Source: Clostridiales bacterium
Lineage (GTDB): Bacteria; Bacillota_A; Clostridia; Oscillospirales; Oscillospiraceae
NCBI GenBank assembly: GCA_014799485.1
Contig: JAAVHY010000038.1
Location: 1-16,452 of the forward strand
Direction: 5' to 3'
Length of the DNA: 16,452 bases
Positions 1 through 7,411 of this stretch are shown one piece after another. The first letter of the stretch is position 1, and each line of letters starts with the position of its first letter. Below the pieces are notes generated by a model. The model was not told where the DNA came from, made no database searches, and saw only the letters and a program-made list of their open reading frames with translations. The position numbers and the translations under genes are program-made.

Positions 1-1929
1 GTCACCAAGCTCACCCGGATGCAGTACACCTCCCGGGAGGACGAGCAGATGGAGAACCTGCGCAAGATGTTCATGGCCATGGCCAAGGACGTGCGGGTCA
101 TCCTCATCAAGCTGTGCGACCGCCTGCACAATATGCGCACACTCCAGTACCAGTCCGACGTCAAGCAGAAGGAGAAAGCCCTGGAGACCATGGAGGTCTA
201 CGCCCCCATCGCCCACCGCCTGGGGATGCAGAAGCTGAAGTGGGAGCTGGAGGACCTGGCCCTGTGCTACCTGGACCCGGTGGGCTTCCACGACGTGGAG
301 CAGGAGCTGGCCAACATCACCACCCTCCACGCGGGCTTTGTGGACAATATGCAGGCCCACATCGAGGGGCGGCTGGCGGAGGAGGGCGTGCGCTGCAAGG
401 TCTACGGCCGGGTGAAGCACATCTATTCCATCTACCGCAAGATGTACGCCCAGAACAAGACACTGAACGAGATTTTCGACCTGTACGCCTTCCGGGTCAT
501 CGTGGAGGACATCCCCGCCTGCTACAACGTGCTGGGCTGCGTCCACGATATGTTCAAGCCGGTGCTGGGCCGGTTCAAAGATTATATCGGCACCCCCAAG
601 CCCAACGGCTACCAGTCGCTGCACACCACCGTGGTGGGCAAGGACGGCATCCCCTTCGAGGTGCAGATCCGCACCTGGCAGATGCACCAGACCGCCGAAT
701 ACGGCGTAGCCGCCCACTGGAAGTACAAGCAGGGGCTGGCCAACCAGAAGCTGGGCACCGAGCAGGACTTCGAGTGGGTGCGCCGCCTGCTGGAGAGCCA
801 GCAGGACACCGACCCGGACGAGTTCGTCCACTCCCTCCGGGTGGATATGTTCTCCGACGAGGTGTTCGTGTTCACCCCCAACGGGGACGTGAAGAGCCTG
901 CCCGCCGGGGCCACCCCCATCGACTTCGCCTACTCCATCCACTCCGCCGTGGGCAATTCCATGACCGGGGCCCGGGTGAACGGGCGCATCGTCACCTTTG
1001 AGACGCCGCTGAAAAACGGCGATATTGTGGAGATCATCACCTCCAAGTCCGCCCGGGGCCCCAGCCGGGACTGGATGAAGATCTGCAAGTCCAATGAGGC
1101 CCGCAACAAGATCCGCCAGTGGTTCAAAAAGGAGCGCCGGGAGGAGAACATCGCCACCGGCCGCGCCATGTTCGAGTCCGAGCTGAAGCACGCGGGGCTC
1201 ACCCTGGCCGCCATCACCGCCAGCGCCGACCTGCTGGACACCCTGCTCAAGCGGGTGCGCTTCGGCGCGCTGGACGAGCTGTACGCCGCCATCGGCTACG
1301 GCGGGCTGTCCGCCCAGAAGGCGGCGGGCCGCATCAAGGAGGAGATGACCCGGCTGGGCCGGCTGGAGCGCCAGCGGGCGGAGGCCGAGGCCATGCAGGC
1401 CAACCTCGCCTCCGGGGAAACGGTGTACCCCTCCACCGCCAAGGGCCCCACCCAGGCGGCTCCCCGCCACTCCACCAGCGGCATCATCGTGGAGGGGCTG
1501 GAAAACTGCATGGTGAAGTTCTCCAAGTGCTGCACCCCGGTGCCCGGCGACCCGGTGGTGGGCTTCATCACCAAGGGCTACGGCGTGTCCATCCACCGGC
1601 AGGACTGCCCCAACGCCGACCCCGCGCGCCGCAAGCCGGAGGAGCAGGGCCGTTGGATCAACGTGGCCTGGGCGGACACCGGGGACTCCACCTTCCGCAC
1701 CTCTATCGAGATCTCCGCCAAGGACCGGGACGGCCTCGCCCTGGACGTGGCCATGGCCCTGTCCGCCCAGAAGGCCAAGCTGAACAACCTGTCCGCCCGC
1801 AGCCAGCCCGACGGCTACGCCGTCATCAACCTGGAGCTGGCCGTCCAGGGTCAGGGCGAGCTGACCCACGTCATCAACAAGCTGTCCCAGATCCCCGGGG
1901 TGTTCCTGGTCAAGCGGGCCGGAGGATGA
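1..1929 (+). CDS. rel: Bifunctional (p)ppGpp synthetase/hydrolase Rel (5' end outside window)
   Basis: This makes and degrades the stringent-response alarmone (p)ppGpp in the cytoplasm. The frame is open from base 1, so the N-terminal start and the first part of the HD hydrolase domain lie upstream; about 642 codons are visible. In order, the sequence shows the end of the HD domain (IKLCDRLHNMRTL), the synthetase domain (YGRVKHIYSIYRKM, then GTPKPNGYQSLHTT and EVQIRTWQMHQTAEYG), a TGS domain (VFVFTPNGDVKSLP), a conserved-cysteine segment (KCCTPVPGD) and a C-terminal ACT domain. The synthetase carries RFKD (bases 571-582), the form known from bifunctional Rel/SpoT enzymes rather than the EFDD of monofunctional RelA. 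Both activities are therefore expected, although the HDxxED part of the hydrolase site cannot be checked here. The gene ends before a palindromic repeat and no T-tract terminator is visible. Confidence 0.95.
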   Translation, partial: VTKLTRMQYTSREDEQMENLRKMFMAMAKDVRVILIKLCDRLHNMRTLQYQSDVKQKEKALETMEVYAPIAHRLGMQKLKWELEDLALCYLDPVGFHDVEQELANITTLHAGFVDNMQAHIEGRLAEEGVRCKVYGRVKHIYSIYRKMYAQNKTLNEIFDLYAFRVIVEDIPACYNVLGCVHDMFKPVLGRFKDYIGTPKPNGYQSLHTTVVGKDGIPFEVQIRTWQMHQTAEYGVAAHWKYKQGLANQKLGTEQDFEWVRRLLESQQDTDPDEFVHSLRVDMFSDEVFVFTPNGDVKSLPAGATPIDFAYSIHSAVGNSMTGARVNGRIVTFETPLKNGDIVEIITSKSARGPSRDWMKICKSNEARNKIRQWFKKERREENIATGRAMFESELKHAGLTLAAITASADLLDTLLKRVRFGALDELYAAIGYGGLSAQKAAGRIKEEMTRLGRLERQRAEAEAMQANLASGETVYPSTAKGPTQAAPRHSTSGIIVEGLENCMVKFSKCCTPVPGDPVVGFITKGYGVSIHRQDCPNADPARRKPEEQGRWINVAWADTGDSTFRTSIEISAKDRDGLALDVAMALSAQKAKLNNLSARSQPDGYAVINLELAVQGQGELTHVINKLSQIPGVFLVKRAGG

Positions 1930-1955
1930 TACCCGCTGCCAGCGGGGGATGGCCT

Positions 1956-2036
1956 CCGGCGGGGTACTTTCTCTCACGCGAGAGAAAGTACCCAAAGAGC
2001 GCGCATAGGGGCTTCGGCCCCTATGTACCCCGCCGG
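1956..2036. repeat. Nested palindromic intergenic element downstream of rel
   Basis: A 12-bp perfect inverted repeat (1956-1967 with 2025-2036, CCGGCGGGGTAC) encloses two hairpins. The first has a 13-bp perfect stem and 6-nt loop (1962-1974/1981-1993). The second has a 9-bp stem with a UUCG loop (2004-2012/2017-2025). The outer repeat shares bases with both hairpins, so the folds are mutually exclusive. A smaller hairpin (1932-1946) lies just after the rel stop. No T-tract follows any of them. The rest of the 282-bp gap up to the next gene (2037-2211) shows no ORF with an RBS and no convincing promoter. The form suggests a dispersed palindromic repeat, but only one copy is in the window. Confidence 0.7.
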
Positions 2037-2211
2037 GGACGCTCTATACGCACCTGATTTGAAACCCTTCCGGTGCGTGGGCTTTCGACTCGTATTCCCC
2101 TAATTTGTGCTGCCGCTTGTGTCCTTTCACCGAAAACATCTGCGGTCCACGGCCCGCGCCTGGGTGGGTGGGACTTTCAGCCGCTTATGATACGAAGGAG
2201 CCTGATTGCAA

Positions 2212-3429
2212 ATGTCCGACTGCAACTTCCAGCCGCTGCTGTTCGGCGGCGACATCAACGTGTACAGCGTGGCCCGGGCCTTCCATGAGTCCTACGGCGT
2301 CAGGAGCATCGCCTTCGGCAAGTTCGTGTCCTTCCCCTGCTCCTACAGCTCCATCATCGACTACCGCCCCTGCCCGGAGAACGAGGACGAGGCCGTGTTC
2401 CTCCAAAACGTGAAAAACGTGGCGGCGGAGTGCGCGGACAAGACCGTGCTGGTCATCGGCTGCGGGGACAGCTATGTGAAGCTGGCCGCCCATCTGAAAG
2501 ACCAATTCCCCGCCAACGTGAAGTGCAACTATATCAGCGGGGAGCTGCTGGACAAGCTCACCGACAAGGAGCAGTTCTACGCCCTGTGCGACCGATACGG
2601 CATCGACCACCCGGCCACCTTCGTGTACTCGGGGGACATGGGCCACGATTTTGAACTGCCCTGGGGCGCCCCCTATGTGGCCAAGCCCGCCGACGGCGTG
2701 GCCTACTGGGCCACCGGCCACAGGGAGCTGAAAAAGGTGTATATCTGCCAGTCCTGGGACGAACTGCTGGCCGCCTTGGACGAGGTGTACGCCGCGGGCT
2801 ATCCGGGTAAAATGATCTTGCAGGAGTTCATTCCCGGGGACGACACCTATATGCGGGTTTTGACCAACTACTCCGACACCCACGGCAAGGTGAAGCTGAT
2901 GTGCCTGGGCCACGTGCTGCTGGAGGAACACTCCCCCCACGGCATCGGCAACCACGCCGTCATCATCACCGAGCACGACCAGGGGCTGTGCGATAAGATC
3001 CGGGGGATGCTGGAGGACATCGGCTATGTGGGCTTCTCCAACTTCGACATCAAGTACGACCGGCGGGACGGAAAGTACAAGGCTTTCGAGATCAACACCC
3101 GCCAGGGGCGCAGCAACTACTACGTCACCGGCTCCGGGCACAACATCGCAGCGTATTTGGTGGGCGACCTGGTGGAAGGCAAGGACCTGCCCCTGACGGT
3201 GGTGAAAAACCGCTCCATCTGGCGGATGATCCCCCGGCGGCTGGCCTATCGCTTCATCCCCAAGCGCTACCACGGCGAGATGAAGGCGCTGTTCAAGGCC
3301 GGGGCCGACCACCACTCCATGGAGTACCGCCCCGACTACACCCTGAACCGTATCTGGCGCGTCTGGAAAAACCACATCGGCAACTATGTGCGCTTCGGGA
3401 AATACTGTAAGAAACCGAGTGATGATTGA
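2212..3429 (+). CDS. ATP-grasp carboxylate-amine ligase, D-aspartate ligase-like
   Basis: A 405-aa protein resembling the ATP-grasp carboxylate-amine ligases that include D-aspartate ligase of enterococcal cell-wall bridges. The N-terminus FGGDINVYSVARAFHESYG matches the start pattern of that family. The middle has the ATP-grasp parts: AKPADGVAYW, LQEFIPGDDTYMRV and, near the C-terminus, the metal/ATP-binding FEINTRQGRSNYY. These enzymes activate a carboxylate as an acyl phosphate and join it to an amine. ATG 2212 is chosen; AAGGAG ends at 2200, 11 nt upstream. An in-frame TTG at 2206 is an alternative. It is the first gene of a trio with a racemase and a MurE-like ligase, and its stop overlaps the racemase start. 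This suggests that the D-amino acid made next door is its substrate. The exact substrate is inference. Confidence 0.8.
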   Translation: MSDCNFQPLLFGGDINVYSVARAFHESYGVRSIAFGKFVSFPCSYSSIIDYRPCPENEDEAVFLQNVKNVAAECADKTVLVIGCGDSYVKLAAHLKDQFPANVKCNYISGELLDKLTDKEQFYALCDRYGIDHPATFVYSGDMGHDFELPWGAPYVAKPADGVAYWATGHRELKKVYICQSWDELLAALDEVYAAGYPGKMILQEFIPGDDTYMRVLTNYSDTHGKVKLMCLGHVLLEEHSPHGIGNHAVIITEHDQGLCDKIRGMLEDIGYVGFSNFDIKYDRRDGKYKAFEINTRQGRSNYYVTGSGHNIAAYLVGDLVEGKDLPLTVVKNRSIWRMIPRRLAYRFIPKRYHGEMKALFKAGADHHSMEYRPDYTLNRIWRVWKNHIGNYVRFGKYCKKPSDD

Positions 3430-4136
3430 TGAAGCAGGAAGCTAAATTAGGCGTTTTGGGCGGCATGGGCCCCCAGGCCACCCAGGTGTTCTACCAGTTC
3501 GTGCTGGACCGCACCGACGCCGCCCGGGACCAGGACCATCTCCCCGCCGTCATCCTGTCCGACACCGGCATCCCGGACCGCACCGCCGCCATCCTCTCCG
3601 GGGACACCGAGGGGCTGTACCAGCGGCTGTTGAAGGACGCGAATATGCTGGAAAACTGCGGCTGCACCGTGCTGGCCATCCCCTGCAACACCTCCCACTA
3701 TTTCGCGGACAGGCTCCAGGGGGACATCGGCGTGCCCATCCTCCACATGATCCGGGAGACTGCCGCCGCCCTGGCCGCCCAGGGGAAAAAGCGCCCCGCC
3801 ATCCTGGGCACCGACGGCACCATCCGCACCGGCCTGTACCAGAAGGAGTGCGCCGCTTTCGGCCTGGAGGCCGTGGCCCCCGACCAGGAGGCCCAGAAGC
3901 TGGTCATGTCCATCATTTACGACGAGATCAAGCAGGGGGAGCAGGGCAGCCGGGAGAAGTTTGCCCGCATCGACCGCTCCATTCGGAAAACCGGGTGCGA
4001 CTGCGCCATTTTGGCCTGCACCGAGCTTTCCGTGTTCTCCACCTATCACACCCTGCCCTCCTTCTACCTGGACGCCATGGCCGTGCTGGCCCAGCGGGCG
4101 GTGGAGGAGTGCGGCTACCCCCTGCGCACCGTTTGA
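3429..4136 (+). CDS. Aspartate/glutamate racemase family protein
   Basis: A 235-aa PLP-independent amino-acid racemase of the Asp/Glu family, which interconverts L- and D-aspartate or glutamate using two cysteines. The N-terminal LGVLGGMGPQATQVFY is typical of aspartate racemases. Both catalytic cysteines are visible in standard contexts: AIPCNTSHYF in the first half and AILACTELSVF near the C-terminus. ATG 3429 shares one base with the stop codon of the upstream ATP-grasp gene (TGATG), which indicates translational coupling; a TTG at 3426 is a less likely start. The upstream Shine-Dalgarno is weak, consistent with coupling. Its stop lies within the Shine-Dalgarno of the next gene. The family resemblance is strong, but aspartate versus glutamate cannot be decided from motifs alone; the neighbouring D-aspartate-ligase-like gene favours D-aspartate. 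Confidence 0.87.
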   Translation: MKQEAKLGVLGGMGPQATQVFYQFVLDRTDAARDQDHLPAVILSDTGIPDRTAAILSGDTEGLYQRLLKDANMLENCGCTVLAIPCNTSHYFADRLQGDIGVPILHMIRETAAALAAQGKKRPAILGTDGTIRTGLYQKECAAFGLEAVAPDQEAQKLVMSIIYDEIKQGEQGSREKFARIDRSIRKTGCDCAILACTELSVFSTYHTLPSFYLDAMAVLAQRAVEECGYPLRTV

Positions 4137-4149
4137 GGAGGTCTCTGCC

Positions 4150-5661
4150 ATGGACTTGACCCGTTTCCCCCTGGGCGATTACTGCGCCCTGCTGGACAAG
4201 CTGGGCCTGCTGGCCGCCCCCCTGCCCTCCGCCCTGGAGCCGGGCCGGACGGTGGAGCTGGTGTCCTACAACTCCCAGGAAGTGGTTCCCGGCACGCTGT
4301 TTCTCTGCAAGGGCGCCCATTTCAAGCCCGAATATCTGGCGGACGCCGCCCGCCGGGGGGCCTTCGCCTACGTCAGCGAGACGCCTTACCCCGCGGTAAA
4401 TCTGCCCTGCGTCCTGGTCAGTGATATGCGCCGCGCCATCGCCCCGCTGGCGGTGAAGTATTACAACGACCCCTCCCAACAGCTGAAGGTGGTCGGCGTC
4501 ACCGGCACCAAGGGCAAGTCGTCCACCGCCTACTATCTAAAATATATCCTGGATGAATTCCTGGCCCCCCGGGGCAAATCCTGCGGGGTCATCTCGTCCA
4601 TCGACACCTGGGACGGGGTGGAGCGGTTCGAGTCCCACCTGACCACCCCCGAGCCGCTGGAGCTGCAAAAGCACTTCGCAAACGCCCTGTCCGCCGGAAT
4701 GGAGTATCTGGTGATGGAGGCGTCCAGCCAGGCACTGAAATACCACCGCACACTGGGCACCCGGTTTGCCGCGGCGGCGTTTTTGAACATCGGCACCGAC
4801 CACATCTCCCCCATCGAGCACCCGGATTTCGACGATTACTTCCACGCCAAGCTGAAAATCTTCGCCCAGGCGGACTTCTCCTGCGTCAACCTGGACTGTG
4901 ACCACGCCCAGGCGGCCCTGCAGGCGGCCCAGCGCGACTGCCCCCGGGTGCTCACCTTCTCCCGGCACAACCCCGCCGCGTCGGTGTATGGCAGCGAGGT
5001 GCGCAAGGTGGGCCACGACATCCTGTTCCGGGTGGACGCCGCCCAGCTCAGCGGGGAGTACCGGCTGACCATGCCGGGGCTGTTCAACGTGGACAACGCC
5101 CTGGCCGCTATCGCCATATGCCGGGGGCTGGGCATCCCCAGGCAGGCCGTGCTGGACGGCTTGTCCAAGGCCCGCGTACCCGGCCGGATGGAGGTGTACT
5201 CCAACGCCGCTGGGGACGTCACCGCCATCGTGGACTACGCCCACAACCGCATGAGCTTCGAGACCCTGTTCCGCTCCGTCAAGGAGGAGTACCCCGGGCG
5301 GCGGATCGTCACCGTGTTCGGCTGTCCCGGCAAGAAGGCCTTCGACCGCCGCCGGGATCTGGGCGAGGTGTCCGGGCAGAACTCCGACCTGGTGATACTT
5401 ACCGAGGAGGACTCCGGCGAGGAGGACACCCTGTCCATCTGCAAAGAGATCGCTTCCCACGTGGCCTGCCCCTGCCAGATCCAGCCCAACCGGGGCGAGG
5501 CGATCCGTCAGGCGGTGCGCAGCTGTCACGAACCGTCCGTCATCCTCATCACCGGCAAGGGTGCCGAGACCCGGCAGAAACGGGGGCTGGAGTATATCGA
5601 CACCCCGTCCGACGTAGAGTACGCCCAGGCGTTCCTGCGGGAGTGGGACGCGCAGCACTGA
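4150..5661 (+). CDS. Divergent MurE-like Mur ligase lacking the DNPR motif
   Basis: A 503-aa Mur-ligase-fold enzyme of the UDP-MurNAc-tripeptide synthetase type, which normally adds the third residue of the peptidoglycan stem. The P-loop GTKGKSS is at residues 119-125. VMEASSQAL, the conserved lysine region (FHAKLKIF), the N/D segment LFNVDNALAAIA, VPGRMEV, DYAHN and FGCPGKK follow in MurE order. At the amino-acid specificity loop, where DAP enzymes read DNPR, it has EEDSGEED (residues 419-426), and GKGHE is replaced by GKGAE. The N-terminal nucleotide-binding DSR is replaced by NSQ. It is therefore unlikely to add meso-DAP, and its substrate is unknown. ATG 4150 is chosen because AGGAGGT (4136-4142) sits 7 nt upstream and overlaps the racemase stop. 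It is the last gene of the trio and a terminator follows. Confidence 0.85.
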   Translation: MDLTRFPLGDYCALLDKLGLLAAPLPSALEPGRTVELVSYNSQEVVPGTLFLCKGAHFKPEYLADAARRGAFAYVSETPYPAVNLPCVLVSDMRRAIAPLAVKYYNDPSQQLKVVGVTGTKGKSSTAYYLKYILDEFLAPRGKSCGVISSIDTWDGVERFESHLTTPEPLELQKHFANALSAGMEYLVMEASSQALKYHRTLGTRFAAAAFLNIGTDHISPIEHPDFDDYFHAKLKIFAQADFSCVNLDCDHAQAALQAAQRDCPRVLTFSRHNPAASVYGSEVRKVGHDILFRVDAAQLSGEYRLTMPGLFNVDNALAAIAICRGLGIPRQAVLDGLSKARVPGRMEVYSNAAGDVTAIVDYAHNRMSFETLFRSVKEEYPGRRIVTVFGCPGKKAFDRRRDLGEVSGQNSDLVILTEEDSGEEDTLSICKEIASHVACPCQIQPNRGEAIRQAVRSCHEPSVILITGKGAETRQKRGLEYIDTPSDVEYAQAFLREWDAQH

Positions 5662-5677
5662 CAACCGAATCAACCGC

Positions 5678-5713
5678 AAAATGCCCCTCCCATAGCGGGA
5701 GGGACATTTTTTT
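5678..5713 (+). terminator. Intrinsic terminator of the ligase/racemase/MurE-like operon
   Basis: Arms 5678-5691 and 5697-5710 pair with one C-A mismatch around a 5-nt loop and run into seven T residues (5707-5713). It lies 16 bp after the MurE-like stop, separating this operon from the downstream murE. Confidence 0.88.
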
Positions 5714-5760
5714 GCGCAATTTCATAGATTGGGGCAGTAAAATGTAAAGGAGCTGTCCCC

Positions 5761-7212
5761 ATGAAGCTGTCCCAGCTGTTGTCCAACCTCGGGGCGGGCT
5801 GCCCCCAGGACGCGGACATCACCGCCCTCACCTGTGACTCCCGGGAGGTGGCGCCCGGGGCGCTGTTCGCGGCCCTGGAGGGCGCCAACGCCGACGGCCG
5901 CGCCTACATCCCCGAGGCCCTGGAGCGGGGCGCCGCCGCCGTGGTGTGCCGCCCACCTTTGCCCAAAAACGTCCCGGGAGCCGCTGTGGACGACCCCCGG
6001 GCCGCCCTGGCCCTGCTGGCGGCGGAATTTTACCGCCACCCCGCCAAACAGCTCACCCTCATCGCCGTCACCGGCACCAAGGGCAAAACCACCACCGCCC
6101 ATATGCTCCGGGAGATCCTCACCGCCGCCGGATACAAAACCGGCATGATCGGCACCCTGGGCGCGTACATCGGCCGGGAACTGTTGTCTGACGGGTCACA
6201 GGCGATCCCCAACACCACCCCCGAGCCCATCGCCCTCCACCGCACCCTGCGGCAGATGGCGGACGCGGGCTGTACCCACGTGGTGATGGAGGTCTCCTCC
6301 CAGGCCATGAAGCTGAAGCGCGTCCACGGCCTCACCTTTGCCGCCGGACTGTTCCTCAACCTCTCCCCCGACCACATCGGCGGCGCGGAGCACGCCGACT
6401 TCGACGAGTACCGCGCCTGCAAAGCCGCCCTGTTCCGCCAATGTTGCCTCGCCGTGGGCAACTCTGACGACCCTAACTGGCCTTCCATTGTCGCCCAAAC
6501 CCCCGCCGGTGTCCCCGTCCTCACCTTCGGCTTCGCCCCGGGGGCGGACACCCGCGCCCTGTCCGTGGGGCCGGACCCAGACCGCCCCCTGTCCACCCGC
6601 CTCGCGGCGGAGGGCGCGGCCCCATACCACATCCCCATGCCCGGGGCCTTCAACGCCGCCGACGCCCTGGCCGCCATCGCCCTGGCCCGCGCCCTGCGCC
6701 TCAACGACGGCGCCATCCGCGCCGGACTGGCCAAGGTGTCCGTCCCGGGCCGCGCCCAGCGCTGTCCCGTCCCCGCGCCCTACAGCGTGGTCATCGACTA
6801 CGCCCACAACGGCTCCAGCTTCCACGCCATCCTCTCCGCCCTCCGGGAGCACCGCCCCCGGCGGATCATCCTGGTGTTCGGCGCGGGGGGCGACCGCCCC
6901 AAAATGCGCCGCGCGGACATGGCCCGCGCCGCCGCCCGCTGGGCGGACTACGCCGTCCTCACCGCCGACAACCCCCGCTCTGAGCGGGTGGAGGACATCT
7001 GCGCGGACATTTCCGCCGCCCTGGGGGAGTTCCCCCACGAGACCGTCCCCGACCGCCGGGAGGCCATCCGCCGCGCCCTGGACCTGGCCGGGCCGGGGGA
7101 CGTGGTGGCCCTGCTGGGCAAGGGCCACGAGCGCTATATCGAGGAAAACGGCGTGCGCCGCCCCTTCTCCGAGCAGGCCGTGCTGGAGGAGTACTTTCGT
7201 ATCCATCATTGA
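5761..7212 (+). CDS. murE: UDP-MurNAc-L-Ala-D-Glu:meso-DAP ligase MurE
   Basis: A 483-aa cytoplasmic Mur ligase that adds meso-diaminopimelate to UDP-MurNAc-L-Ala-D-Glu using ATP. The N-terminal TCDSREVAPGALFAALEG is the nucleotide-substrate loop. The P-loop GTKGKTT is at residues 105-111, and NTTPEP, VVMEVSSQAM, LNLSPDHIG and the probable carbamylated-lysine segment RACKAALF follow. The C-terminal domain has DYAHNGSSF, FGAGGDRPKM, DNPR at residues 403-406 (the DAP signature) and GKGHERY. ATG 5761 has AAAGGAG at 5746-5752. The gene follows the terminator of the previous operon by about 50 bp, so it likely has its own start; a clear promoter is not visible there. Both Mur ligases in the window read SSQA where many MurE proteins read SSHA. 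The stop codon overlaps the -35 box of the next element. Confidence 0.93.
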   Translation: MKLSQLLSNLGAGCPQDADITALTCDSREVAPGALFAALEGANADGRAYIPEALERGAAAVVCRPPLPKNVPGAAVDDPRAALALLAAEFYRHPAKQLTLIAVTGTKGKTTTAHMLREILTAAGYKTGMIGTLGAYIGRELLSDGSQAIPNTTPEPIALHRTLRQMADAGCTHVVMEVSSQAMKLKRVHGLTFAAGLFLNLSPDHIGGAEHADFDEYRACKAALFRQCCLAVGNSDDPNWPSIVAQTPAGVPVLTFGFAPGADTRALSVGPDPDRPLSTRLAAEGAAPYHIPMPGAFNAADALAAIALARALRLNDGAIRAGLAKVSVPGRAQRCPVPAPYSVVIDYAHNGSSFHAILSALREHRPRRIILVFGAGGDRPKMRRADMARAAARWADYAVLTADNPRSERVEDICADISAALGEFPHETVPDRREAIRRALDLAGPGDVVALLGKGHERYIEENGVRRPFSEQAVLEEYFRIHH

Positions 7213-7237
7213 CATTCCCTGCCGAATGATGTAGGAT
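7209..7237 (+). promoter_or_regulatory. Sense promoter of small-ORF element, copy A
   Basis: TTGACA (7209-7214), a 17-nt spacer and TAGGAT (7232-7237). The -35 box includes the murE stop codon. Predicted start is near 7244, exactly at the outer stem of the element. The bases just before the -10 (CGAATGATG) are nearly the same in copy B (CGGATGATG). Confidence 0.75.
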
Positions 7238-7291
7238 ATGCGCGAGGAGTTCCGTGAGATAAACATTGAGCAACGACCGGCGGCTTGGCTA

Positions 7292-7310
7292 CACCACCCG
7301 AGAGGGGGTG
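7292..7310 (+). promoter_or_regulatory. Shine-Dalgarno-sequestering hairpin, copy A
   Basis: CACCACCC pairs with GGGGGTG around a GAGA (GNRA) loop with one bulged A. The right arm is the Shine-Dalgarno site (GGGGGTGA, 7304-7311) of the GTG start at 7317. Translation would require opening of the hairpin. Copy B has the same design with different paired bases. Confidence 0.7.
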
Positions 7311-7316
7311 AAGCGT

Positions 7317-7403
7317 GTGCCTATTACGATCACATTCCATCCGTTCGATTTGACGGTGACGATCAAGATCGCAAAAAGGGACAGCCGCCACTCGGCCAAG
7401 TGA
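7317..7403 (+). CDS. 28-aa small ORF of element copy A, GTG start, possible type I toxin-like peptide
   Basis: A GTG-initiated ORF of 28 codons with a strong Shine-Dalgarno site 8 nt upstream (GGGGGTGA overlapping). The peptide has an alternating beta-like hydrophobic/threonine N-half (TFHPF, TVTIKI) and a basic polar tail (KRD then RHS). It shares 19 of 28 residues with the ORF of copy B, and both have the same length and stop position. Of 18 base differences between the copies nine are at third codon positions, six codons change silently, and there are no indels inside the ORF. The spacer before the GTG differs by one base (out of frame), which supports GTG as the start. The last codons lie within the antisense terminator hairpin. 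It is not a classic hydrophobic membrane toxin, I do not recognise the family, and a non-coding role remains possible. Confidence 0.55.
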   Translation: MPITITFHPFDLTVTIKIAKRDSRHSAK

Positions 7404-7411
7404 CGGCTGTC
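7373..7411 (-). terminator. Intrinsic terminator of antisense RNA, copy A
   Basis: On the minus strand arms 7399-7411 and 7380-7392 form 13 pairs including one G-U, followed by CC and five U (7373-7377). On the plus strand the G-U becomes a C-A mismatch and no U-tract follows, so the hairpin is best explained as a minus-strand terminator. Confidence 0.82.

Noticed and set aside
2186..2191. TATGAT as a -10 box for the ligase operon
   Set aside because: It lies just before the Shine-Dalgarno, has no -35 at proper distance, and would remove the ribosome binding site from the transcript.
3961..4149. A longer MurE-like protein starting at 3961
   Set aside because: It would overlap most of the racemase 3' end out of frame; ATG 4150 has a perfect AGGAGGT site.
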